This document shows positions 46,788 through 57,476 of a stretch of DNA of 64,000 nt, in pieces. The stretch covers positions 248,001-312,000 of the forward strand of contig JAVHNS010000009.1 in assembly GCA_036872755.1 (NCBI GenBank). Reading direction: 5' to 3'. The stretch's first letter is position 1. Each line of letters opens with the position of its first letter. Below the pieces are notes generated by a model. That model was not told the origin of the DNA. It saw nothing but the letters and a program-made list of their open reading frames with translations, and did not search any database. Source of the DNA: Orbilia blumenaviensis (taxonomy: Eukaryota; Ascomycota; Orbiliomycetes; Orbiliales; Orbiliaceae). A program made the position numbers and the translations under genes.

Positions 46788-47188
46788 TAAAGAATAAAGC
46801 CAATGCTTCCTTATATTATGCACGAAACAACTTCATGTTTAACGTCTGAAGATCTTAAGAATTGGATGCGCATGTTGACGATATTGATAGTATATGGATA
46901 GCCGAAAAGCTAAAGGCGCGATAGCGCCTACTTTTGCTTGCAATAGAAAAACATGACAATATATTGCTGAGAATGCATACGCTAAACCGACACACCAGGG
47001 AATGAAGATATAGAGGCCAAGCGATGACTAGTCGACTAGCGACTGGGCACTTTCTATGAGCGTTGGATTTTGAGAACATGTGTGTTGCTCATCTGATTGA
47101 TATTGAATGGCACTACTTGTAATTCTACAGACAGTGTAATTTGCAGCCTTTGGAGCCCGCATCATTGATTTCAAGGAGCATCTAGATA
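46788..47188. other. spacer with possible decayed coding remnant
   Basis: About 400 bp between the foldback element and the peroxygenase stop. On the plus strand, 46855-47050 reads as a coding-like frame (EELDAHVDDIDSIWIAEKLK) broken by at least two stop codons. It may be a relic of an old gene; no family recognised. Confidence 0.3.
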
Positions 47189-48073
47189 CTAACGATTCCA
47201 AAACCTACCGATGGTGTAATCATACAAAGCAGAGGCTTGTAAATAGGTAGAGTTCGCAATGAGTTCTGGTAGTGTCAGGGGAACATTTCGCTTTGTCCAT
47301 CCTTCCTGGTATGGGAGTCTTTCCTCTCCAAATACCGCCTTAGCATACTCGTATGGAAGTCTATCATACTCTGAAATAGACTTCGCTCCCCAGACTGACA
47401 TGAAAAGGGCAACTTCTCCAAAGGCCAGAACTGCCTCGCGGAGACCGAAGTTGAGCTTTGGATTATCTCTTTTTTGTTGTTCTAAACGCTGATTTCGGAA
47501 ACGTGCAAAATCTTGGATGGTAAATATCTTTCCACCTTTCCCGTCGTCGGAAGCAGAGGCGAGAAGATCACGCAAAAGGTCTGGGTCGGTTGTTGTATTA
47601 TCTCCCTGAGCAAAGTCCCTTCGTACAAGCGATACGTCGTGTTCTATAGCGCCGTGGCGCCTGAGCTGGTCTAGGTTGAGAACCGGCTCGCCTTTCTCGT
47701 TGACTTGACCCGGATTACGTAACCCAACGTTCGATTCCGAAGTCGGGGTTGGGATCTTGGGGAGCTTGCTGAGGAATCCGTGGAAATACCCTTGTGGCGC
47801 CTCCTTTCCACCCTCAGATCCCTCAGCTCCAGCCTCTTGGGTGTGAATTGTAAACGGCGGTTTTATAAGACCGAGGGATACGTCTATGCCCAAACCAAGT
47901 TCTTCTTGGAATGCCTTTAGGAGCTCGTCGGCGGTGATGTTGCGACCATCTCTAGCGATGTATCCATGATTTGCGAGGGAGTTTATAACGGGGCAGGGGC
48001 CTCGCAGATCCGTAGGTTCGGGGCGCTTCCATTCACCTCGCTTTAGGGGGGTTGGGGTTTCGATGTTCTCCAT
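47189..48073 (-). CDS. heme-thiolate peroxidase / unspecific peroxygenase (chloroperoxidase family)
   Basis: A single exon of 294 residues from the ATG at 48073. The proximal heme ligand is Cys27 in the PCP motif (DLRGPCPVINSLANHGY). The distal acid-base EHD motif is present in GAIEHDVSLVRRD. The intervening IARDGRNITADELLKAF and the following FTIQDFARFRNQRLEQQ also fit the family. These enzymes oxygenate or halogenate organic substrates with hydrogen peroxide. Unlike many secreted members there is no signal peptide after this start. The frame is open to an upstream ATG at 48199 that would add 42 residues with a hydrophobic start, so a secreted or membrane isoform cannot be excluded. It resembles the short UPO class. 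Confidence 0.9.
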   Translation of the reverse strand: MENIETPTPLKRGEWKRPEPTDLRGPCPVINSLANHGYIARDGRNITADELLKAFQEELGLGIDVSLGLIKPPFTIHTQEAGAEGSEGGKEAPQGYFHGFLSKLPKIPTPTSESNVGLRNPGQVNEKGEPVLNLDQLRRHGAIEHDVSLVRRDFAQGDNTTTDPDLLRDLLASASDDGKGGKIFTIQDFARFRNQRLEQQKRDNPKLNFGLREAVLAFGEVALFMSVWGAKSISEYDRLPYEYAKAVFGEERLPYQEGWTKRNVPLTLPELIANSTYLQASALYDYTIGRFWNR

Positions 48074-49414
48074 AACGATGATTTGGTAGTTATATATATC
48101 TGCCAATGGAATGGAATATATATATTGAGTGTATTTGTAGAATATCGTTTTGAGTACCGAAGCTAAAGTCGTGGCACTGTATGAAAAGATGATAACCACG
48201 TACGTAGCTGCTCGGAGCTTGTGCCCTCCGCCGTTGAACTGAGGGTGTCCTACGTTTTAAATAGTGGGAACATCCGTTTCTCGTTGTGATACAAAAACGG
48301 CAACAGCAAGCCAGCTTAGGTTGTCCAAAGCTCTGGCTGAACCCGGTATGCATGATCAGCATGCACCCCTACGAGCTAGTGGACGGGGCTACATGCAGCA
48401 TACGCGATCAATTGCAACATTCTAGGACATACAACGTGCATAAGCTGACAATCCCTCGTTTGTGACTGGTCGAGTGATTGGAGCCTGGGCTCGAAACTTT
48501 TACAATCGAGACACAGCACACCAAATGGCATTGAGAACGAGTTTCCTGGCATTGTTTTGCAGCCATTTTGGCGTCTTTCTGACAATATGCTATATATGCA
48601 CTATCACAGTGTTTCTCAGCTGGCCTATATGACAGGGGTTACATTTCCCGGCTTACATATGCACATCAAGGCTGCTGCTGGGAGCTTGCAATGAGTTGGG
48701 TGATCAAAAGTTTGGAGTGAGACCTGAGCTCTGAGGATGAAAATTCGTAATTCGCAGCCCTGTACGATTCTGGCGGGCGGAAGCTCCACACTTATCTTTC
48801 TGACTAAGGTGACAAGGCTGTGAGGATGCGGGGATGATGAGATAGGCCAAGATTTTGGCCAAAGTTTTAATGCGGCTGTCGATTGCAAATTTGGCCTCTG
48901 GTCTAGGTAACTCCTCAAGCTTAAACTCAGTAGCAGACAGTCATGTCTCAATCGTGGAATTATTACCTTGTGCTCGGTATGTATTACTATGTAGAGGCTC
49001 CATATTGTCGGGAATGGGTTCAGGGGCGCCCCTTATGCTGTTTTTCTGCAGCGGAGGACGTTGGATATAATATGCAGCCCCTCGCCTGGCAGCTGGGTGC
49101 CTGGCCGGGTGTAGCTGAGGCTGGGAGTTGCGTTGGGTCAAGCCAGATTGCTAGGCCAAGTGTCACCGGGGCAACCAAGATCCCAAAAAACAATAAATCG
49201 CCAACACCACAAAGACTATCCCCATCCTCACCTTTGATACCATCTACATAGAATCCCCGTTTTCATCAACGACCTCATTGCTGGCCCTGTTCCCTTCGAA
49301 AAAAAAAGATTTTACTGGCCGAGACACTCCGAAACTCAGACCCAATCTGATCCTTCTACGCCGTTTCTCTCCAAGTATTTGCGCGTCCAGGACGTAGACA
49401 CCGCTCCATCGATC
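48074..49414. other. divergent intergenic region
   Basis: A 1.3 kb spacer between the peroxygenase (-) and the AT-hook protein (+). The ORF at 48943-49251 has no recognisable domain. I see no gene. Confidence 0.5.
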
Positions 49415-51612
49415 ATGGCTACACCGTCTAGCCCCGCCAAGATGGTCTCATCCACCAATCTTTCGCTATCTAATACGAGTCCTTGGAGGTTAAAGGTTAC
49501 TGTCGAAGCAGAACCGGATAACGATATGTTCCTGGACCTTGCGGCTGAGGAATCCCTGACAAGACAAATGCGTAAGCCAAAAGCTTCGAGATCCCGAATT
49601 TTTTCGAACCCCATCATACCTCCCCAGAAGGCGAGAGAAGACACCGCCATCAGCGAGGATTCGTTGGGTCTCGACAATATCAGCGGGATCTTTGCAGAGG
49701 ACATCACGCAGAGTCTACCACCAGTCACACCGAAACGGCCGTTGTCAGAGGTCTCAAAGTCCCTGAATACCATCATTGTCCCCTTAAAAGGGTCAGAACC
49801 GAAACCGAAAATACAGAAGAGAAAATCAACTCCCGCTCGCAAAAGGGCCAGGGCAATCGACCTGTCAGCTTCGGAGATAGATATCGCACAACCGCCCGCC
49901 ACGACAACACCTAAGAGAGGACGTGGCCGGCCGAGGAAATCGATAAATACTGCGACGGATATTGTGGCGGCGGTGGTCAGTCGGAGGGATGATAGCAGGA
50001 AGGATGTCCAGAAGGGAGAAAATCATCAGGTAAGGATGAACATGCCAAAGCATTTGGGCTAGACATGCTAACCCGGTGCTAGAACGGCACAGACATCGAA
50101 CAATCTCATCCAAAAGCTCCCGTCGAAGAGACGTTCCATATGCTATCGCCTCCAAGCTCACCAATTCCGCAGACACTAGACCGAGATGGAACCTTTTCAG
50201 TGCTGCCTTTGGAGGATCAATATGATCAGTCAATAATGGCAAGTGAGGGCTTCTCAATGATAGCTCCAAGGCTCGCCACAACCACAGGAGCCTCGGCAGG
50301 CTTAACTACACCAAGTCCAACACCAGATGCGGAAGACTATGATCTTGAAGACTCAATTTTCCCCGCGAAACCTTCAGCCAATATTATTAGCCGTCGAGAT
50401 GAAGAGACTGTTGCAGCAACATCCCAGCAATCCTTACAGGCCAAGGTTGTTGAAGGTGAGGCTATCGAGGAGGATGGCGCGGAAGAAATCGCTCCTGTTT
50501 CCCAGAAACCTGGACCTCGCAGGCGAAGAAGCCTGCGTTTATCTTCGAAGCCAACAATAGACACTCTGGCGGAGTCTTCCGCCCAGGGTTCTAAAGTTAT
50601 TGAAAGATTCCGCGAGCTCACACAGAATGCTGCGAAGCCGAATGAACCTTCTCTATCGGATCCTAAGGATGATGCATCGAGTTTCCGAAGGTTCTTACAA
50701 ACCGAGCCCAAAGATGTTGTGCCTGGGACATACGAGGAATCCACCGTCTACTTTGCAAATAAGAAACCCGCTCAGAAGATAGACAGGAGGAGACTGACCC
50801 CAGCTAAGAAATCGCGATCCGGTATTGTTGAGCCTGCGGAGGGAGATTTCGGGAATATCCTTCCAGAACATCTCCTCGCACCCGCAAACCCTGTGGTTAA
50901 AAGAAGGGTGAGTGGCCAGAAAGCTGCTACAAATACCCGGCCCGCAGTTGTGGCCCCTCGGAAAGAAGTTCCAGCGATGCGACGGGTAGCACAAGATGAC
51001 TTTGGTGACGAAGGGAGATCCGTGAGATGGCATGAAGATGTTATGGGGGGAAGCTTTTCTCTTAATTCAAGCTCTATGGAGCGGCCTGAAGCTGAAACCC
51101 CACAGCAGGAATCCACGCATAGATTGCTTGAGAATGAGGTTATCATCGAGCCATTCCGCCCGCATGCTGGGAGACTGAGCAACGGAACTCCCATGCCACT
51201 AGTAGTTCCTAAAGCATGGAACAACCGCTATTGGGTGGCGTTAACAGACCTAGCATATCCCAATACGAAGCTAGCTAAGAGGAGCAAGCGGTCGATGGCT
51301 AAATTGCATCCGGAAGAGTCGGCTGAGCAAGCCATGGAAAGAAGACGAAAAATCCTTAACGCCCTCCCGAGGAACGACGAAGGATATTTAGTCTTGTCCG
51401 AGAACGATTCTAAGAGCATTGACGCATTTGAGGAGATGATGAGGCGGGAAATACTGGGCGAGAAAAAGGTCTCAGGTGAGACCAGGCGTATGTGGGGGTT
51501 CTCAAGGCATCAGATTAGAGAAGCTTTGATTGTCTTGCGGGTATCAAGACAGAGGCGGATTCAATGGGTCGTTTCCGCTGGCGAAAGGCTTGAAGACTGG
51601 GGTCTTGCATGA
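49415..51612 (+). CDS. AT-hook nuclear protein, unknown function
   Basis: Exons 49415-50029 and 50083-51612 (53 nt intron, phase 0) give 714 residues. The N-terminus has SPAKMVSS and NTSPWRLKVTVEAEPD, then basic Ser/Pro-rich sequence with TPKRP-type CDK-like sites. An AT-hook (PKRGRGRPRKS) lies at about residues 166-176 and would bind the minor groove of AT-rich DNA. The middle is long, acidic/basic and disordered, with a basic RRRRSLRLSSK. The final ~120 residues look folded: WNNRYWVALTDLAYPNTKLA, MERRRKILNALPRNDEGY, MWGFSRHQIREALIVLRVSR and IQWVVSAGERLEDWG. I do not recognise this domain. A chromatin or cell-cycle role is inferred from the AT-hook and SP/TP sites only. Confidence 0.82.
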
Positions 51613-52551
51613 ACCCTACCCTTGCTGTAATAATAATTGGTTTTTGTTTTGCTTCATTGGATTGTACATTATTGGCTGGCGTTCTTATATTGGATGGTTT
51701 GTCGGCGCCGACGGCTTTAGCTTTGAATTCATGATTAACCCGTTGGGGAAAAATAAACCGTGGCTTGGTAGATATGTTTCGATTATATAATATAGTCTGC
51801 TCAAATAAGCTTTGTGGATACCTTTCAACACAACATTATCACAGGCCGATATACATAGCATCATGCATATCCATGCATGGTTGTGGAAACGTTATCAATC
51901 AAACCAGAAGTGCACACGCCCAAAGGAATTTCCGCGATGATGCATGCCAAGACGAGCCGAACAAACCGCCGAGAAATTTAAAAGCTTCACCCGTCTGAAC
52001 TATCTTAACTTTCGATTTTGCCTATTTAGCTGCAGGCGGAAATCAACCTTTTTTATGTTGGGTCTGCAGGGCTTCCCTATAATCATAATTTCTCCGTAGA
52101 CGTTTACCCAATCTAGAACCATGGGTTACACCTATTCAGCCGCTTTTCCCAATACCAAAACCCACTGATTAATTCCCGGTTTCAACATCCGAAGTCGAAC
52201 CCCTGGACGCTGAAGCACACTACAGCCTTCCAAACCCTCGTATATCGTATATAATATTCACATCCCAGAGGTACGGCTTCAGCCGGTTACGTACTTCGAT
52301 CGCGGGGGCGGGGCTACATATGCAACAATCTAAACCGGTCTTGTGATTTTTAGTACAAAAAAAAAAAAATCCGACTTCTCCCGGCTTCCCAAGGATCTAG
52401 AAGGACCAGACGGAGCAGGGTCCCAGCTGAGAAGTAGATGATTACTCAGTGAAGCGTATGCCAAACCACATGGCTGCTGCCGTCGGCCCGGATGAGCGAC
52501 TACTCAGAACTTACTAAGTAATGTGAATAGTAGAATGTCGGGTACCGAACC
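51613..52551. other. intergenic
   Basis: A 939 bp spacer between two plus-strand genes, with an A run near 52356 and no coding signal. Confidence 0.55.
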
Positions 52552-55215
52552 ATGGATGAAGAAACATCCCAGCAAGCTCGTCTGTCGGGGCCTTCGAGTT
52601 CTCAATATGTGACTCGGGGATATCCCCTACCAACCTCCCATCACTATGGGTTTTATGAAGATACAGATAGGATAACTTCTTCACCACCACCTATGGCTAC
52701 GCAAGCTTGCGATATTGATGCCGATTGGCAGGACGGCAGCAATCCCAAGCAGGTATTAAAAACGACGGCCATTGGTTTATCACGAAGGCATACCGTTTCG
52801 TCGCCGAATAAGTACAATCATGCCAGCAATCGAAAAAGGACATACGTTCAATCTTGTTACCCAGATTCAGATTCCGTTTACTCTTTCTCTCGCATTAAAA
52901 TCTCGAGGAAGCATTCACATCCTGCGAAGATGCATATACCGGGTCAGAGGGTAAAGTTTTTGGACTTACCTTCAGAATTACTGGCAAATATTGTCGTCTT
53001 TGTCATTGAGTCGCCTCCACCTGGAGAGCAGACATTCCTATCAAAGACTGCCTTTGCACAGGGTCCAACTCGTCGGTGGACTCTTGATACGACACCTCGT
53101 CGCGAGGATATTATGAATGGCGTCTTTGACATCAGCGCCATTTTGAATATGGACAACCACAACAGCCGCTACGAGACCCCTCAAAGCAGAGATGAAGCGT
53201 TCTACCCTAGTAGAATGCTCAATTCACTAGCCAGCACCTGCCAGAAATTGAGGAAGTTAGTTCGGTTGAAGGAATGGGATGCAAGATTTTGGCGGCCGGC
53301 TGCGAGGCTATATTATCATTTGACCTACTACCCGAAGGTTTTGCCGGATAGTTTGGATCTTATACAGGGCTTTTTACCTATTAACCAAACATCGTGGAGG
53401 AACTTCTTGACGTGTACGGTTCATTATATCGATACTAGGAGAAGAGGGGTGGAGAGCTTTGGGACGAAAGCTGGCTGCAAGCCTGCAATTACATGGAAGG
53501 AGTACCATGCTAAGCTGAGCGGGACTATTGGGCCTTCGTCCAAACGCCGGAGTCTCATGATGTTATGTCGCCAGCCTGGGCCTGATCTTTTCGACATCTC
53601 ATGGGATGCTGCTACCGAACGTTATACGATTGCTATGGGATTGAATGGAGGCAAGTTGTACGCTTCGGTCGACAAGAATGGAGCGTTCACCCGTGGAGAA
53701 ACTCTCCGGGTAGACCTCATGCGGAGCCGCCGGGGCCTGTTCCCAGCAGATATACTCGAAGTTAAGAACGATCGGTTTGGTATTGTTAAAATTGGGGCTA
53801 GAGGCTTGGATCCCATGGTTGGCCCGCCACCGCCACTACCGCCTGGAGCCCAGCATCTTCATCGAACGTTCCAAGATGTGCTCCGTTGGGATCTCTCATG
53901 CGTCCCAGAGGTCCTCAGAGATGAAAAAGCGAGAATCGCAAGATGTGCCTCGTGGGGTGAATACCTCTGCTTTACGCTGTTTAAACAAAACTTTGCGGAT
54001 CCAACAGCGTCATTCTTGGATCCGCCAGAGGACAGCATGGTATACTGCATTAAAGCTGTATCTCATACGAATTCAGCGGATTCTCACACCCATCTGAAAC
54101 AGGGCCGCAGTGAGCTTCTTTGGTCTCACGACTTTAAAATGACCCCAGAAATCACAGACGACGAAGGGACACTCGAGCCTGCTGTTTGTCAAATTGCACT
54201 CTCGAAATCATATGCTGCAATCCTCGTGCGCTGGAATAGTACCTCCATTTTCAAGCGTATCGTCAACGATAAACGACAGCTATATGTTATCGAACTCCGG
54301 TCCACGGATGTAGTACGCTGCTTCAATCTCCCCCCGTTCGACTGGGACTTTCGGCATACCGATATGGGCGATGAGTATAAGCAAATACGACTTGAAAAAT
54401 TGACTGCGTTATATGATGACACCCAGGCAGCTCACCGGGCGACCCGAGTCCATAATGATAAGCTTGTGTTGCTGGAGTCTGATTCCTACGAAGGATCGGA
54501 GCGTGCGCCAGCGAAAATCATCACGGGAAGTCATGATTATTGCAATTGGGTTTGGGATCTCGATCAGGAATCCGACAACGAGCCGCTCATAGTCTTGGAC
54601 GATTTCTATTGGGACACGGATACCAATCGCCAGTTCGGACAGCAGCAGCCGGCGACAGCAACGACCTTGAAAGGTAACAAATGGAACAAGTTTAAAGAAA
54701 GAGCTGGATGGTGGTGCTCGACGCCGAATCAGGTGCTTGACTTTTGGCATGACTTCTCCATCACGCCAGACGGCAGGTTCTTCGCTGCCATACGAGCAGG
54801 TCGGACGTTTATATGGGACTTAAACGAAAAACGACCTACGATCAGAGGGTATACATCTGAACCGGAAGACGAAGCTATAGTCTCCAGTCCACGGAGTACA
54901 TATAGCCCGGACAAGTCACTTGAGCGCTACCTCGGCCGCCCAACCGAAGCGTGCGACCTTCGACATGGTCACGCGTTTCTAAACTGGTTTGAATACCGGA
55001 ACCGGGTTCCAGAGCAAGGGCTTTGGATGGTGTTTGATGACTGGTTGGTGGTATACCTTGACCGAAACGATATTCTTGGGGCCTGTGGATTGCCGGATCG
55101 GGAGTGGCTCTTTTCGGAGGATGAATTTGAGTCGATTAATTCGAGTTTAGCCACGGCAGGGCGGGTAACTATAGACGACGGAGAAGAAGATGAAGACATG
55201 GAAGGGTTAACATAG
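52552..55215 (+). CDS. F-box protein with WD-like C-terminal region
   Basis: A single exon of 887 residues. The disordered N-terminus is followed by an F-box-like motif at about 143-165 (VKFLDLPSELLANIVVFVIE) and a second part (LNSLASTCQKLRKLVRLKEW) separated by an insertion. The insertion is longer than in most F-boxes. Two segments resemble WD/beta-propeller blades: NWVWDLDQESDNEPLIV and TFIWDLNEKRPTIRGY. The C-terminal tail is strongly acidic (DDGEEDEDMEG). Such proteins usually present substrates to SCF ubiquitin ligases; the substrate is unknown. No intron is needed. The start is the first ATG in a continuous reading frame. Confidence 0.75.
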   Translation: MDEETSQQARLSGPSSSQYVTRGYPLPTSHHYGFYEDTDRITSSPPPMATQACDIDADWQDGSNPKQVLKTTAIGLSRRHTVSSPNKYNHASNRKRTYVQSCYPDSDSVYSFSRIKISRKHSHPAKMHIPGQRVKFLDLPSELLANIVVFVIESPPPGEQTFLSKTAFAQGPTRRWTLDTTPRREDIMNGVFDISAILNMDNHNSRYETPQSRDEAFYPSRMLNSLASTCQKLRKLVRLKEWDARFWRPAARLYYHLTYYPKVLPDSLDLIQGFLPINQTSWRNFLTCTVHYIDTRRRGVESFGTKAGCKPAITWKEYHAKLSGTIGPSSKRRSLMMLCRQPGPDLFDISWDAATERYTIAMGLNGGKLYASVDKNGAFTRGETLRVDLMRSRRGLFPADILEVKNDRFGIVKIGARGLDPMVGPPPPLPPGAQHLHRTFQDVLRWDLSCVPEVLRDEKARIARCASWGEYLCFTLFKQNFADPTASFLDPPEDSMVYCIKAVSHTNSADSHTHLKQGRSELLWSHDFKMTPEITDDEGTLEPAVCQIALSKSYAAILVRWNSTSIFKRIVNDKRQLYVIELRSTDVVRCFNLPPFDWDFRHTDMGDEYKQIRLEKLTALYDDTQAAHRATRVHNDKLVLLESDSYEGSERAPAKIITGSHDYCNWVWDLDQESDNEPLIVLDDFYWDTDTNRQFGQQQPATATTLKGNKWNKFKERAGWWCSTPNQVLDFWHDFSITPDGRFFAAIRAGRTFIWDLNEKRPTIRGYTSEPEDEAIVSSPRSTYSPDKSLERYLGRPTEACDLRHGHAFLNWFEYRNRVPEQGLWMVFDDWLVVYLDRNDILGACGLPDREWLFSEDEFESINSSLATAGRVTIDDGEEDEDMEGLT

Positions 55216-56052
55216 CGGGGGTTGGTCTGATGGCGCCATGGCGGGGTGTACTCTCAAGGAATTATATATATGGTTCGTGCGTCTTTTAAATTTTAGGAAT
55301 CAACTTGAGGAGTTCCGGCGTGCATTAGCATTTAGCATTGGCATGTGGCATATATTTGACAGAAACATTTGTATAACAGCTATACCTAGGTAGTTCTTAG
55401 TGTAATCATATCCTTGATAATACCTAGTGGGATTCAGTGGTACTTATATAAGTATTCGTGAGCTCTAATATAAGCTTCAGATACACAAAAGATAAACAGG
55501 CACGTTTGAAAATTCAAAATGCACGACCTCATGCAAGCTTATCTGCAGCACTAAACGGCCCAACGTTTTCTTTATTTTTCGTTAGATTTTTTGCAGCAAT
55601 GTAGCTAACGAAAAAAGCGCTCATAGAATGCAATGCGGATGATATGATTTTTTTAGGTTGCACGAGTTCGCATTTGGCTAAGTATGGAATGACGTATGGA
55701 ATCTCGAGGGGCTCTGGCCACAAGCGCCAGCTAACAGTGCATTCTACTGCGGGGAACGCAACTGCATGACAACATATCCTGGCCGTTCGCACTATAAGAT
55801 CAAAAACCCGAGGGGCGGAGGCTAAGCTAAGGACGAAAGAAAAAAAACACTCTTGGGAGCTACGACTTTCGATTCTAGAACAAAAAAAAAAAACATTTAT
55901 AATCCCTCAGTGAGGAGTTAAAAGTAACTCCAATCCAGTCCAGTCCAGTCCGACGCAACCTTAACTTTTTTTTTCAATCATTTTAATACTTTGATCCAGA
56001 GAGATAAACGGGCAAAAAGCGCGCGTGTCGGAACATCTGAAGAACTACAACA
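55216..56052. other. intergenic
   Basis: An 837 bp spacer with a tacctaggta palindrome at 55383-55392, poly-A runs near 55881, and a tandem cagtccagtccagtcc near 55937. I see no gene. Confidence 0.55.
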
Positions 56053-56224
56053 ATGGCCACCACCGCCGTCACCACCGCCGTTACATCTGCAGTTGCAGCC
56101 GCTACCGGAACTGCAACAGAAACTGCAACAAAGCCTAGCACGGTAAAAGTGTTGGTCGTGCTTTCTTCTCATGAGCATTTGGGAAATACTGGGAGGAAGA
56201 CAGGATGGTATCTCGTATGTCTTA

Positions 56225-56255
<31 letters not shown>

Positions 56256-57476
56256 CGGATGTACTGCGGGGCTCCAATTGGAGGGGTACTTTTGCTGCAT
56301 CTGTTTGCGAGGCGTTATTTTGACTGACCTGAAACTATTCGTTTACATAGCCGGAGTTTGCACACCCATACTATGAGCTTGAGGTACTCCCTCTCCTTTC
56401 GCCGATATAATAAAAAAAACATTGGTTACACGGAAATCCCGTTCGCCGAAAATAAGATAATTACAATAGTGGTGTAATAAAGAGAAGAGGCACTGACAAG
56501 GTCATATTTTGGTCTTAGCCATATGCCACCTTTACGATCGCATCGCCTCGGGGTGGCCCGTCGCCACTCGACCCCAGCTCCGTAGAAGCTTTCAAGGACG
56601 ACCCGTTATCGAAGAAATTCTTGGCTGAAAAAGAAGACCTCTGGACCAATACTGAGATGCTGTTCAAGTTCTTGGGCAAGGCAAATTTGTTTGATGCGGT
56701 TAGTAACACCCTTCTGTTTCGTTTCCAGTGGAATTTGAGCATTTATGAGGAGCTTGGAAATTAATATGAGAGCTGCGGTCTAGCTCTTCTATGTCGGTGG
56801 ACACGGACGTAAGTATATCACATTTTCTTTTAGGGTTCGTCGAGCTTCACAGACTAATATAATTACCAGCCATGTTCGATCTCGCCATCGATGCGACATC
56901 CCAGGCCTTAATCAAGGAATTCTACGAAAAGGGCAAGATCGTCAGGTAAAATATAAACCCCCCCTCACACGTGCTATACCCTCCTTTTCTCTCTCCTCTG
57001 GAAAAAAAAAAATGATGAAAAGAGCTAACATAGAATTCCAACAAAACCATACAGTGCTGTCTGCCACGGCCCAGCCGCCTTTGTCAACGTAAAACTCACA
57101 GACGGCGAGCACCTGCTCCAAGATCAACCCGTCACCGGCTTCTCTAACCAAGAGGAAGACGAAGTCGAGCTGAGCGAGGCTATGCCTTTTATGCTTGAAG
57201 ACGTCTTAGATAAAGCTAGCCGCGGGAAATTTGAGAAGGCAGACAAACCTTGGGGGGCACATGTTGCTGTTGGCAGGGGTGGCAGGCTCATTACCGGTAT
57301 GTAATATGCTTTTCTTATTGTTTTAAGGCTGTTGCCAGTCTGCTGTAATATGTTGGTATTTTTTCTTTTTGAATGTGGACTGATAGTTGACGGGGCTTCT
57401 GAACACAGGACAAAACCCAGCGTCTGCATCCCCAATTGGAAAGGAATTGTTGAAGCAGTTAGGTATCAGTGCCTAG
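56053..57476 (+). CDS. DJ-1/PfpI (Hsp31-type) glyoxalase III-like protein
   Basis: Seven exons (56053-56214, 56351-56383, 56519-56698, 56784-56808, 56870-56945, 57055-57296, 57409-57476) give 261 residues. The N-terminus is Ala/Thr-rich (about 28 residues), then TVKVLVVLSSHEHLG. The catalytic elements are E56 (LPEFAHPYYELE), the backbone loop FYVGGHGPMFDL, and the nucleophile C162 with H163 (AVCHGPAAF). The family block IASPRGGPSPLDPSSVEAF is also present. Hsp31-type proteins convert methylglyoxal to lactate and have chaperone-like activity. Exon 4 is 25 nt and exon 2 33 nt. Intron 1 contains a 29-nt T run. The C-terminus is GKELLKQLGISA. Confidence 0.93.
56227..56255 (+). repeat. homopolymer T run (29 nt) in intron 1
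   Basis: An uninterrupted T run in the first intron of the DJ-1-family gene, on its coding strand. The run is about 95 nt before the acceptor and is not the usual polypyrimidine tract. Confidence 0.9.

Noticed and set aside
48943..49251. 102-codon plus-strand ORF
   Set aside because: No recognisable motif, no splice support, lies in the promoter of the AT-hook gene.
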